A model generated the notes under the pieces. That model was not told the DNA's origin and did not search any database. It saw nothing but the letters and a program-made list of their open reading frames with translations. Positions 1 to 6,676 of a DNA stretch of 16,786 bases are shown here, in pieces. Positions within the stretch are counted from its first letter, which is position 1. Every line of letters starts with the position of its first letter. Made by a program: the position numbers and the translations under genes. The stretch comes from Nanobdellota archaeon (GTDB taxonomy: Archaea > Nanobdellota > Nanobdellia > Parvarchaeales > Parvarchaeaceae). Location: the NCBI GenBank assembly GCA_021818665.1, contig JAKATQ010000020.1:1-16786 (forward strand). Direction: 5' to 3'.

Positions 1-22
1 TCTTACGGTGCGCCCGAGCAGA

Positions 23-30
23 TTTATACA
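23..30 (+). promoter_or_regulatory. TATA-like box upstream of the E1-like gene
   Basis: The sequence TTTATACA ends 21 nt before an ATG at 51. That is close to the spacing seen for other genes in this window. It predicts transcription starting near 51 rather than near the annotated ATG at 141, which would leave a ~90-nt leader if 141 is the true start. Confidence 0.5.
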
Positions 31-50
31 TAAAACTTTATAAAAATAAT

Positions 51-104
51 ATGGGAAGATCCAAGCAGACGATGCTGACGGAGGAGGCGTATTTCCATGT
101 ATAA
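51..104 (+). other. possible interrupted N-terminus of the E1-like protein
   Basis: An ATG at 51 opens 17 codons (MGRSKQTMLTEEAYFHV) and ends at TAA 102-104, in the same frame as the E1-like gene at 141. The peptide resembles the conserved RYxRQxxLPEIG segment that begins ThiF/MoeB-type E1 enzymes, whose RQ arginine reaches the neighbouring active site. It also sits at leaderless distance from a TATA-like box. It could be a true N-terminus cut off by a nonsense change or sequencing error, an upstream ORF, or coincidence. The linker to GAGALG would be ~15 residues longer than in typical MoeB. Confidence 0.4.
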
Positions 105-140
105 AAACAAGACCGAGAGAAAGAAGTCTGTAGTGCAGCT

Positions 141-1091
141 ATGCCAGATATGGACTTAAAGGCTTTTAGCGTATGTGTTGTCGGCGCCGGCGCGTTGGGA
201 TGCGCTGTGCTCGAAAAGCTGGCCGGTGCAGGTATAGGGCGCGTGAGGGTCGTGGATGGGGACATAGTTACGCCAAAGAACCTTAAGAACCAGCCGCTTT
301 ATGGCGAATCAGACACAAAAAACCCGACTTTCAAGGCGCTCGCCGCTGTAAAAGCGCTCCGAAGCGCGCACAAGGGCACAGAGTTCGTCGCTTCAGCATT
401 TTATATAGGCAGCAAAAGGGCGGGAAAGGCACTTTTTGGTTATGATATGGTGATCGATGCGACCGACAACCGTGAGAGCAGACTGATAATAAATGAAACG
501 TGCATAAACAACCGCGTTCCCCTAATGATCGCCTCTATAAACGGCAAAAAAGGCCTCTTTTATATCATAAACGGTAAATCCGCATGCTTCGGCTGCATAG
601 CCGCAAATGCGCGGAAACCGGTAAACGAAGAATGCGTCAACATATCTAGAAAAGACGCCGAACGCCTGGCAGAGATGATGGTCACAGGCATGCTTAGATT
701 CTTCGAATCGCCGTCACAGCTCCAACAATTCACCAGCGTGAATCTGGCTACTAATGCGACGGAAAGCCAACAGTTGCTTAAGTACGCGGGGTGCCAGACG
801 TGCGGCCCCAGAAGGCGGCGCAGATCGCGGGATGGCGCCGTCGTACAGCTGTGCGGCGATGGAATAAAAGCGTCCATCCAGAGGAGAATATCCTTAAACA
901 AGCTGTCAGCCGGAATACCAGGATTCGTGCGGGACGGAAAAGCGGATTTCGCACTGTTGAGAAAAGACGGCAAATCGGTGCTGGTCTCCTTTGAGGGAGA
1001 CGTGCTGTTTACCGGTTATGGCGAGGATGAAGCATGTGCACTGTTAAATAAGATACGGCGCGCCGTCCACGCCGCTTCCCGTACTTCCTGA
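141..1091 (+). CDS. ThiF/MoeB/HesA-family E1-like adenylyltransferase
   Basis: This is probably an ATP-dependent adenylyltransferase that activates the C-terminal glycine of a ubiquitin-like sulfur carrier (ThiS/MoaD/SAMP type) in the cytoplasm. Visible features are a Rossmann GAGALG loop (residues 15-20), acidic VVDGD (37-41), NLKNQ (47-51) where the family has NLxRQ, DATDN (106-110), and two CxxC pairs (149-152 and 218-221) that should bind structural zinc. Residues ~232-308 (VVQLCG... ending near ALLNKIR) match the C-terminal domain of stand-alone ThiF-family enzymes. The usual Arg of NLxRQ is missing, and so is the N-terminal RYxRQ segment unless it is supplied by 51-101. The ATG at 141 is the first in-frame start after the stop at 102. 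The 3' end overlaps a convergent gene. The substrate cannot be named. Confidence 0.85.
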   Translation: MPDMDLKAFSVCVVGAGALGCAVLEKLAGAGIGRVRVVDGDIVTPKNLKNQPLYGESDTKNPTFKALAAVKALRSAHKGTEFVASAFYIGSKRAGKALFGYDMVIDATDNRESRLIINETCINNRVPLMIASINGKKGLFYIINGKSACFGCIAANARKPVNEECVNISRKDAERLAEMMVTGMLRFFESPSQLQQFTSVNLATNATESQQLLKYAGCQTCGPRRRRRSRDGAVVQLCGDGIKASIQRRISLNKLSAGIPGFVRDGKADFALLRKDGKSVLVSFEGDVLFTGYGEDEACALLNKIRRAVHAASRTS

Positions 1092-1338
1092 CAATCCTAT
1101 ACAGCAGTATCGCGCTGAGCACTATCACTGGAGAAGACGAAGCCATCAGTACGTAAGTACTGTTCGTAAGGCCGTTTATCGCAGAACCGCTAAGGACGAT
1201 TCCTTGGCCATTAGCGAGGTTGAAGTTATTCTGCAGCAGGAAATATTCCTGGAGCGTCAATGCGAGCATCACGGAACCTACGCCGAGCCCTATAAGCGCG
1301 GTTATTATGAGTAGGATAGGTTTCTTTGACGACGCCAT
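1009..1338 (-). CDS. small two-TM membrane protein
   Basis: This 109-aa protein has one hydrophobic helix at residues ~7-29 and a second at ~63-82, followed by a very basic tail (RIVRKYGKRRGRR). A polar ~30-residue loop between them contains one N-x-T sequon. This suggests an outside loop and a cytoplasmic basic C-terminus. No family is recognised. Its start lies 22 nt from a TTTAAA box shared with the divergent gene at 1390, which supports it as a real leaderless gene. Its last ~83 nt overlap the convergent end of the E1-like gene, so the exact C-terminus is less certain than the body. Confidence 0.6.
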   Translation of the reverse strand: MASSKKPILLIITALIGLGVGSVMLALTLQEYFLLQNNFNLANGQGIVLSGSAINGLTNSTYVLMASSSPVIVLSAILLYRIVRKYGKRRGRRAVSYLTVHMLHPRHNR

Positions 1339-1359
1339 TTAAGACTAACGTTTTCAATC

Positions 1360-1367
1360 TTTAAATA
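1360..1367. promoter_or_regulatory. shared bidirectional TATA-like box
   Basis: TTTAAATA lies in the 51-bp gap between two divergent start codons. Its palindromic core TTTAAA (1360-1365) is 25 nt from the ATG at 1390 and 22 nt from the minus-strand ATG at 1338. Both are leaderless distances, and no second AT-rich box is seen in the gap. Confidence 0.6.
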
Positions 1368-1389
1368 GAATGCCTATCAGAGTATTATT

Positions 1390-1950
1390 ATGCTCGGAAC
1401 GATACTGCAACTTTTGAGTAATAGCAGCAATAGCACTAACAGCACGCACAACGTAACGCAGATTCTTACGGCTCAGACACCCGGCACGTCGCTCCTTTTC
1501 TCAGGTGTGGAACAGTTCCTTTTCCCGTTCCTTCTGGTATTTGCCATAGTATACGGCGTCCTGGAGCGCAGCAAGATATTCGAGGGAAAAAGGGACGTAG
1601 AATCGATAATAGCCTTCGTTTTGGGGATAGTATTCGCCACCACAAGCTATACTCTTCAGCTCACTTATATAATACTCCCGATAGCCGGTATAGTGGCGGT
1701 AGTCGTCTTCATGCTGCTGGCGATAGCATCGATGGTCTACGGGCAATCGTCGGAGTTCCCACCCAGCATAAAGAAGACGATAGTGGTCGTAGCAATAATA
1801 ATATCCTTCATACTCATACTGTGGGTGCTCACCAACTTCCAGTTCGCAGGCTTCAAAACGTCGGACGTAATAAGCGTCCTTGAGAATTACGCACCGTACA
1901 TAGCAGTCATAATGTTCCTTTTGATAGCGGGCTATCTGCTATCCAAGTGA
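1390..1950 (+). CDS. polytopic membrane protein, first of three related
   Basis: This 186-aa protein of unknown function has about five hydrophobic helices (residues ~41-58, 71-88, 93-117, 129-148, 168-184). The N-terminus carries a run of sequons (N11, N14, N17, N21, each N-x-S/T), suggesting an exported glycosylated tail. The segment FLLVFAIVYGVLERSKIF followed by a polar turn and IIAFVLGI has the same pattern as the next two genes, so the three look paralogous. I associate this wording with uncharacterised DPANN membrane proteins, from memory. No catalytic motif is seen. A TATA-like box shared with the divergent gene sets the ATG at 1390, and an AT-rich inverted repeat directly follows the stop. 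Confidence 0.8.
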   Translation: MLGTILQLLSNSSNSTNSTHNVTQILTAQTPGTSLLFSGVEQFLFPFLLVFAIVYGVLERSKIFEGKRDVESIIAFVLGIVFATTSYTLQLTYIILPIAGIVAVVVFMLLAIASMVYGQSSEFPPSIKKTIVVVAIIISFILILWVLTNFQFAGFKTSDVISVLENYAPYIAVIMFLLIAGYLLSK

Positions 1951-1976
1951 TTTTTACTTTCACTATAAAGTAAAAA
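1951..1976 (+). terminator. AT-rich inverted repeat after the first membrane protein
   Basis: TTTTTACTTT (1951-1960) and AAAGTAAAAA (1967-1976) are perfect 10-bp arms around a 6-nt loop. They begin one base after the stop codon and end 14 nt before the TATA-like box of the next gene. The T-run fits archaeal termination. An operator for the downstream gene is an alternative. Confidence 0.5.
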
Positions 1977-1990
1977 CATATCAATAAAGA

Positions 1991-1998
1991 TTTATATA
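1991..1998 (+). promoter_or_regulatory. TATA-like box for the second membrane protein
   Basis: TTTATATA lies 23-30 nt before the ATG at 2021, with no ribosome-binding site between. This indicates a leaderless transcript, probably covering both 2021-2629 and 2639-3283. Confidence 0.65.
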
Positions 1999-2020
1999 CT
2001 AGAAACGTCCATAAACTCGT

Positions 2021-2629
2021 ATGGCAACGGTCGATGCTGGTTCGTTGTATACCTCTATAAACAACGCATTACAAGTGATAACGCCGGCGAACGTGACGGA
2101 TCCGATAGAGTTCTGGCTTGCTTTTTTGCTTATACTTGCGATATTGAACACTGTGCTGAAGAAAGTCAGTTTCTTCACCGAGGAGTCGAACAAGGTGGCA
2201 AGAGCACTGACGGCACTGATAATATCGTTTTTCGCCGTCACCGTCGTGTGGGTCAGCCCCGTACTCGTCTACATGTCATCGACATTGGCTGTGACGGCCG
2301 TGATACTCGTCGCGATACTCGTGATAGCTGCGATGACCGGCTATGATACAAAGGGCGGTGCAAAATGGCTTTTCATAGTGGCGATAGTCGTACTTTTCAT
2401 AGGCGGTGGCCTTTTCTCGTGGATATTCGTACCATCTGGCTCTGGAGGCGTCTCTGGCTTCTCAGGGTCCAGTAGTGGAGTCAACGGCGTAGGAAGCGCG
2501 CTCGCTGGCGTGCTAGCATCAATAGGGATAGACGGCTGGGTCTGGATACTCCTTCTCGGCGTCGGTGTGGGCATAATATACTGGCTATTCTCATCGCAAG
2601 GCGGCAGCTCAGGCAAGTCGAGCGGCTGA
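2021..2629 (+). CDS. polytopic membrane protein, second of three related
   Basis: This 202-aa protein of unknown function has hydrophobic helices at ~31-46, 60-78, 82-105, 115-137 and 172-190. The stretch FWLAFLLILAILNTVLKKVSFF, then a charged turn and LTALIISFFAV, aligns by pattern with the F..xFxxVYxVLxRSKxF region of its two neighbours. A Gly/Ser-rich linker (~139-160) separates the last helix, and the C-terminus is also Gly/Ser-rich. The following gene starts 9 nt after the stop, so the two are probably co-transcribed. No enzymatic motif is visible. Roles in envelope structure or a secretion/adhesion complex would be guesses. Confidence 0.78.
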   Translation: MATVDAGSLYTSINNALQVITPANVTDPIEFWLAFLLILAILNTVLKKVSFFTEESNKVARALTALIISFFAVTVVWVSPVLVYMSSTLAVTAVILVAILVIAAMTGYDTKGGAKWLFIVAIVVLFIGGGLFSWIFVPSGSGGVSGFSGSSSGVNGVGSALAGVLASIGIDGWVWILLLGVGVGIIYWLFSSQGGSSGKSSG

Positions 2630-2638
2630 GCGTGAACT

Positions 2639-3283
2639 ATGGTGAGCTTACCAACTTTCGGGTTGTATGATTTGTTAGTGTTCGTACTGATATTCTCACT
2701 TGTCTACGCCGTACTGTCGAGATCAAAGTTCTTCGATAAATCAGATATCCCGGCATTGATAGCTGTCGCAGTCGGGTTGATCTCCCTGGCGTCAACGTTC
2801 TTTGTCACGTTTATAATAGCTTTCCTTCCGTACGTCCTCGCGATAGCAGTTTTCGTGTTCCTTATAATACTCATACTAAACACCGCCATGGTACCACAGG
2901 AGGGCATAACTTCGTACCTGAAGAAAAGCACGCTCGTACCCGCCCTGGTGATATTCATGATGTTTATATTCGGGCTTATAGCCTACGGCTACGCATCGTC
3001 CCAGAGCCATTCCGGCACCCTTTCCCCGTCCACGGTATGCGTGGGCTGCACTACGAGCAGTAGCAGTGGCGGTTCGTCCAGCTCAGGCTCTTCCAGCAGC
3101 GGAGGCGGTTCGTCCAGCTCAGGCTCTTCCAGCAGCGGAGGCACGCCCGTCAATCAGAACTTTAACTATATCACGTCGCAATATATAATATCTATACTAA
3201 CGGCGCCGCAGGTGCTTTCGCTCATTCTCACACTTATGGCGATGGCGGTAGCAGTATTTTTTATAACAAGGGAACGGTCTTAG
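2639..3283 (+). CDS. polytopic membrane protein with Ser/Gly linker, third of three related
   Basis: This 214-aa protein has helices at ~10-27, 36-55, 58-81, 98-117 and 187-209. FVLIFSLVYAVLSRSKFF with the following hydrophobic block closely mirrors the first protein of the series. Between helices 4 and 5 lies a CVGC pair (residues 134-137) and a long Ser/Gly linker (~138-168) that contains a 12-residue unit encoded twice by a perfect 36-bp tandem repeat. The CxxC could bind metal or form a disulfide, but neither can be shown here. It follows the second gene by 9 nt without a promoter of its own. It ends just short of the convergent thpR. Function is unknown. Confidence 0.78.
   Translation: MVSLPTFGLYDLLVFVLIFSLVYAVLSRSKFFDKSDIPALIAVAVGLISLASTFFVTFIIAFLPYVLAIAVFVFLIILILNTAMVPQEGITSYLKKSTLVPALVIFMMFIFGLIAYGYASSQSHSGTLSPSTVCVGCTTSSSSGGSSSSGSSSSGGGSSSSGSSSSGGTPVNQNFNYITSQYIISILTAPQVLSLILTLMAMAVAVFFITRERS
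3068..3139 (+). repeat. perfect 36-bp tandem duplication in the Ser/Gly linker
   Basis: The 36-bp unit at 3068-3103 is repeated exactly at 3104-3139, each starting GGCGGTTCGTCC. It encodes GGSSSSGSSSSG twice. Exact identity at every base argues for a recent duplication and makes the linker length potentially variable between strains. Confidence 0.9.
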
Positions 3284-3285
3284 AG

Positions 3286-3762
3286 TCAGACCAGCCTAGT
3301 ATATGTCTTTATGTCGCTATTGAAAAGGCTGAGCCCGTCAGCGTAAAACTCGGCCTTGAAATCAGTATGCTCGAGCCTCTCTTTTAGCGATGGCTCGATG
3401 CTGCCGTTAAATCTGCATATGGTTATGTGCGGTACAAAAGGCTTATCACTCAAGAAGCCGAGGCCGCTGTAAACATCGGACAGATCTGTTTTCACCCCGA
3501 TAAAGAGCACGTGCGGCCTCTCAAAAGAGGGGAATGCGCCGAGGCCATCGAGCTCTATGCGCCTGCCGACTTTTTGCCTTTTGACCGCGCTTATGATATC
3601 GGAATCGTCGGTTTTCGGGTCTCCTAGGAACACCATGGTTATGTGAAGCTTTTCCTTAGGAACGGATCGTACGTAAAGTTTCTCGGAAAGCTTTCTGGCG
3701 AACATGTCGATCTTAGATGCAACATCGGCTGGTAACTCTATAGCTATGAAGAGCCGCCTCAT
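3286..3762 (-). CDS. thpR: RNA 2',3'-cyclic phosphodiesterase (2H family)
   Basis: This is a 2H phosphoesterase (LigT/ThpR family). It hydrolyses 2',3'-cyclic phosphates on RNA ends to 2'-phosphate, and bacterial/archaeal members can also join tRNA halves through 2'-5' linkages in vitro. Both signature motifs are present: HITM (H40, T42) and HITI (H112, T114). The N-terminus RRLFIAIELP is typical. At 158 aa it is slightly shorter than the common ~175-190 aa. Its ATG overlaps the stop of the upstream HTH regulator by 4 nt (ATGA), so the two should be translated from one transcript. The biological substrate here is unknown. Confidence 0.92.
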   Translation of the reverse strand: MRRLFIAIELPADVASKIDMFARKLSEKLYVRSVPKEKLHITMVFLGDPKTDDSDIISAVKRQKVGRRIELDGLGAFPSFERPHVLFIGVKTDLSDVYSGLGFLSDKPFVPHITICRFNGSIEPSLKERLEHTDFKAEFYADGLSLFNSDIKTYTRLV

Positions 3763-4685
3763 TGGACAGTTTCTACGGAATCTATCTCGCCATCCCCGTC
3801 TATATCATATCCTCTTACGAGGACATGCCACGGGGCTTCGTCGTTGTACGACCTGAACGTGAGCTTTGAGAACCGCGTAGCTGCGAGCATGGCGGAAAGC
3901 GTGCCTATGTTCCTTATCCCGCCCAGCATTATGACTTCCTTGCTCTTATCAAAAGGGTTCTTTATCTTCTCGACGACGCCTTCATAATCTCTGCTGTGCA
4001 TGCCTTCGCGATCCTTCAGAGCCCAGCCCTCTTCCTTGGCGAATTTCATAGGTAAGAAGTTGTTTATGTCTCGGGTAATGAGGTTTGTGACAGGCCCGCC
4101 AACGACTATGAGGTTTTGCTTGAACAGGTTCCTTGCTATCACATCGGTGTCTAGCAGAACGGGAAAATCCTTCGGAAGTTCGCAGAACTGTCCCAGAAAC
4201 ATCGCAAGATATATCGCGTAGTGCGTATCGCGCGCTATAGCCCTGTACTCGCCGTGCGGATCCGGCGAGCCGACGCAGATATAGCCGTCGAACTTTCCGT
4301 TCTTCACGAATCTCCTGTAGAATTTCGCCACGTTCTCGTCCTGGATGTTTTGTTCCCTTATGTCAAGTTTTACGTTGGCGTCGCCTATCTCGTAAGAAAA
4401 GGAGTTGGTCGCGGACCTGTAGACATCCGCTTTTTTCCCAGGGACGTTTTGCCTGGCCAGAATGCCGAGTTCGAGCAGTTTGTTCACGTAGAAATAGGCG
4501 GTTTTCTTCGGCATCTTGAGATTTCTCGCTATTTCGTCCGCGGTGGTCGGCTTCTTTGAAAGGGCTTTGGCTATCTTTATGGCATCGTCGTTTGCGACGG
4601 TCTTAAGAAGGCCGAGGTTTTCTATTATCTTCGTATCATTAACGAAGTACCCATTCTCGTCGGTTTTCAGTATATACGTTTTCAC
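3759..4685 (-). CDS. winged-HTH regulator fused to an S-layer-like domain
   Basis: Residues ~33-95 (DEIARNLKMPKKTAYFYVNKLLELGIL) are a clear winged helix-turn-helix of ArsR/MarR-like type, predicted to bind DNA. The rest (~110-308) resembles the C-terminal domain of archaeal S-layer-like proteins: VVGGPVTNLITRDINN, then a conserved-looking IKNPFDKSKEVIMLGG.RNIGTLSAMLAA. It ends in a loop whose residues 294-305 (DIDGDGEIDSVE) fit the 12-position EF-hand consensus. No signal peptide or TM segment is seen, so this copy should be cytoplasmic. The start is GTG at 4685, set 24 nt from a TATA-like box. It overlaps thpR by 4 nt. Ligand and target genes are unknown, and the S-layer assignment is from remembered family patterns. 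Confidence 0.75.
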   Translation of the reverse strand: MKTYILKTDENGYFVNDTKIIENLGLLKTVANDDAIKIAKALSKKPTTADEIARNLKMPKKTAYFYVNKLLELGILARQNVPGKKADVYRSATNSFSYEIGDANVKLDIREQNIQDENVAKFYRRFVKNGKFDGYICVGSPDPHGEYRAIARDTHYAIYLAMFLGQFCELPKDFPVLLDTDVIARNLFKQNLIVVGGPVTNLITRDINNFLPMKFAKEEGWALKDREGMHSRDYEGVVEKIKNPFDKSKEVIMLGGIRNIGTLSAMLAATRFSKLTFRSYNDEAPWHVLVRGYDIDGDGEIDSVETVQ

Positions 4686-4708
4686 AGAGCATTATTAGAA
4701 CACACTGG

Positions 4709-4716
4709 TATAAAAG
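4709..4716 (-). promoter_or_regulatory. TATA-like box for the HTH regulator-thpR operon
   Basis: On the minus strand the sequence reads CTTTTATA, 24-31 nt before the GTG start at 4685. This supports GTG over an out-of-frame ATG at 4692. Confidence 0.6.
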
Positions 4717-4789
4717 TCTTTTAGCTGGGTTTGCGGCGGAATCAGTACGGTTTTCGGCGCGGACGACAATGCTGTGAGCGCCAATCAGC

Positions 4790-4808
4790 TTTAAATACTA
4801 CATATAAT
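4790..4808 (+). promoter_or_regulatory. promoter region of glmS
   Basis: Two AT boxes lie upstream of the ATG at 4835: TTTAAATA (4790-4797) and TATAAT (4803-4808). The nearer one is 27-32 nt away and fits a leaderless start. The farther one would give a leader of roughly 15-20 nt. No glmS-ribozyme-like leader could fit here. Confidence 0.5.
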
Positions 4809-4834
4809 CTTAATAGTGCTGTAAAATCTTACTT

Positions 4835-6589
4835 ATGTGCGGCATAATAGGCTATACTGGAGACGACGACGCCATACCCTATCTAATAGACGGCATAAAG
4901 AACCTTGAATACAGGGGTTACGACAGTTTTGGGTGCGCATTCGAGCTAAAGGGAGCGATAGAAGTCCGAAAGGATGCGGGGAAGATAGAGGACGTGCTCT
5001 CCAGATACGGCATTTCCCAGTTCTCAGCTCCAAAGGCGATATTCCACACGAGATGGGCTACGCACGGCTCGGTAAAGAAGGAGAACGCCCACCCCCTGCT
5101 GGATTGCACGGGAATGATAGCTGTGGTCCACAACGGCATAATAGAGAACTGGGCGGAACTTAAGTCATCGCTCGGCTCGCACAGGTTCGTTTCTGATACC
5201 GATACGGAAGTGCTGGCGCACATGGTGGAAGACGAGATGCGCGCCGGAAACTCGCTGTCCGACGCCGTAAAGAACGTGTTCGGCAGGATAAAGGGCTCTT
5301 CATCCTTCCTTGTGATGAACCAGAGGACTGAGGAGCTGGTAGCCGTGAAGAAGGGCTCCCCGCTCGTTCTCGGGCTCGGCAAGCACGGCACTTTCATCTC
5401 AAGCGATGTCCCGTCGTTCATCGCGTACACGAACAAAGTAGTATATCTGTACGACGGTGACCTGGTGTCAATATGGAAAAACAAGTACGAGATAGACAAC
5501 CTGCTGGACAAGAACGTGACGCACAAAGTGGCCAAGGTAAACCTTACAGTCAAGGACGCCGAGAAGGGCAGCCACAGTCATTTCATGATAAAGGAGATAA
5601 TGGAGCAACCTGGTCTGATAAAAAAACTAACGGCAGGCGGTTTTGGCGAGGTAGAGAAAGCAGCAGGTCTTGTCAAGAACGCGAGGACTACATACCTAGT
5701 CGGTGCAGGCACCTCGTTCCACGTAGCACGGCTTGGCACAAGGATACTTCGTGAGTTCGGGATAGTGAGCGTGCCTATCCAGGGGCAGGACATTACGACT
5801 TTCGGCAAGGTGATAAAACCCGATGACGTCTTCGTCATAATATCGCAGAGCGGGGAGACGGCAGACCTAATAAACGCGCTGCCCATGATGAAGAACAACA
5901 AGAAGATAGGCATAATGAACTCCGAGGAGTCGACGCTGGCGAAGGCGGTGGATATACTTATACCGATAGGCGCCGGTCCGGAAAAAGCAGTCGCCGCGAC
6001 GAAATCGTTCACTCTTTCTTCCATTTATATGTGCCTTCTGGCGGCTTTTGCTGCCGGCGAGAAAAATAAGGCCCTGCACGACCTAAACCTTCTCGATATA
6101 AACCTTTACAACCAGCTCGTTCCTTCGGTCTACAGCACCATAGAGAAGGCGGCATACCGGCTGAAGAGAATGGAGAGCGTGTACTTCCTAGGAAGGGATT
6201 ACGATTTCATAATAGCGCTCGAAGCCGCGCTTAAACTCAAGGAGATATCATACATACACGCCGAGGCGATAGACGCGGCGACTTTCAAGCACGGCCCTCT
6301 GGCGCTGGTGTCCGATAACACGTATCTCGTCGCGGTAGTCTCCGACAAGTCATATGACCAGACTATATACAATCTTGAAGAGATAAAGGCGAGGAGCGGG
6401 AAGATAATAGGCATTTCGAACAGGAACGCCAAGGCCTTTGACGTCTTCATAAGGACCCAGGATGCTGGCATGTTCAGCTTCGTGATGCAGACGATAATAC
6501 TGCAGCTACTGGCTTATCGGATATCGGTTCTGAGAGGATTGGACCCTGACAGACCCAAGAACCTGGCCAAGAGTGTCACCGTAAAGTAG
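4835..6589 (+). CDS. glmS: glutamine--fructose-6-phosphate aminotransferase (isomerizing)
   Basis: GlmS converts fructose-6-phosphate and glutamine to glucosamine-6-phosphate and glutamate, the entry step to UDP-GlcNAc for cell-surface glycans. At 584 aa it is close to the usual ~600. The N-terminal glutaminase domain has the catalytic Cys2 after the initiator (MCGIIGYTG), HTRWATHG (71-78), HNGIIEN (99-105) and DTDTEV (121-126). Two SIS sugar-isomerase domains follow, with VGAGTS (289-294), SQSGET (337-342), EAALKLKEISYIHAEA (463-478) and KHGPLAL (485-491). The C-terminus is the typical RPKNLAKSVTV. It is monocistronic as far as can be seen, divergent from the HTH regulator across a 149-bp gap. 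The many N-x-S/T sequons in neighbouring exported proteins make a glycan supply role plausible here. Confidence 0.97.
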   Translation: MCGIIGYTGDDDAIPYLIDGIKNLEYRGYDSFGCAFELKGAIEVRKDAGKIEDVLSRYGISQFSAPKAIFHTRWATHGSVKKENAHPLLDCTGMIAVVHNGIIENWAELKSSLGSHRFVSDTDTEVLAHMVEDEMRAGNSLSDAVKNVFGRIKGSSSFLVMNQRTEELVAVKKGSPLVLGLGKHGTFISSDVPSFIAYTNKVVYLYDGDLVSIWKNKYEIDNLLDKNVTHKVAKVNLTVKDAEKGSHSHFMIKEIMEQPGLIKKLTAGGFGEVEKAAGLVKNARTTYLVGAGTSFHVARLGTRILREFGIVSVPIQGQDITTFGKVIKPDDVFVIISQSGETADLINALPMMKNNKKIGIMNSEESTLAKAVDILIPIGAGPEKAVAATKSFTLSSIYMCLLAAFAAGEKNKALHDLNLLDINLYNQLVPSVYSTIEKAAYRLKRMESVYFLGRDYDFIIALEAALKLKEISYIHAEAIDAATFKHGPLALVSDNTYLVAVVSDKSYDQTIYNLEEIKARSGKIIGISNRNAKAFDVFIRTQDAGMFSFVMQTIILQLLAYRISVLRGLDPDRPKNLAKSVTVK

Positions 6590-6649
6590 ACACACCGCCG
6601 CAATCTTACACACGGCATAAATTAGAAATGAGGTAGTCACCGGTTCGTT

Positions 6650-6658
6650 TTTAAAATA
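6650..6658 (+). promoter_or_regulatory. TATA-like box before the disrupted membrane gene
   Basis: TTTAAAATA lies 19-27 nt before the ATG at 6677. It indicates that the now frame-disrupted gene once had, or still has, a leaderless promoter. Confidence 0.45.
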
Positions 6659-6676
6659 CATAAATCAATATCAGTT

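Noticed and set aside
97..159. Out-of-frame 20-codon ORF MYKNKTERKK... before the E1-like gene
   Set aside because: It has no motif, its length is compatible with chance, and it overlaps the better-supported in-frame upstream segment.
560..973. 137-codon minus-strand frame inside the E1-like gene
   Set aside because: It lies opposite the zinc-binding and C-terminal region of a clear ThiF-family protein, with no promoter and no recognisable sequence.
4686..4834. glmS ribozyme or riboswitch leader
   Set aside because: The promoter boxes leave at most a few tens of bases of leader, no ribozyme-like pairing is evident, and the ribozyme is a bacterial element.
4918..5553. 211-codon minus-strand frame inside glmS
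   Set aside because: It is antisense to a fully recognisable GlmS with conserved motifs throughout. The translation has no domain and the codon pattern is that of a shadow.
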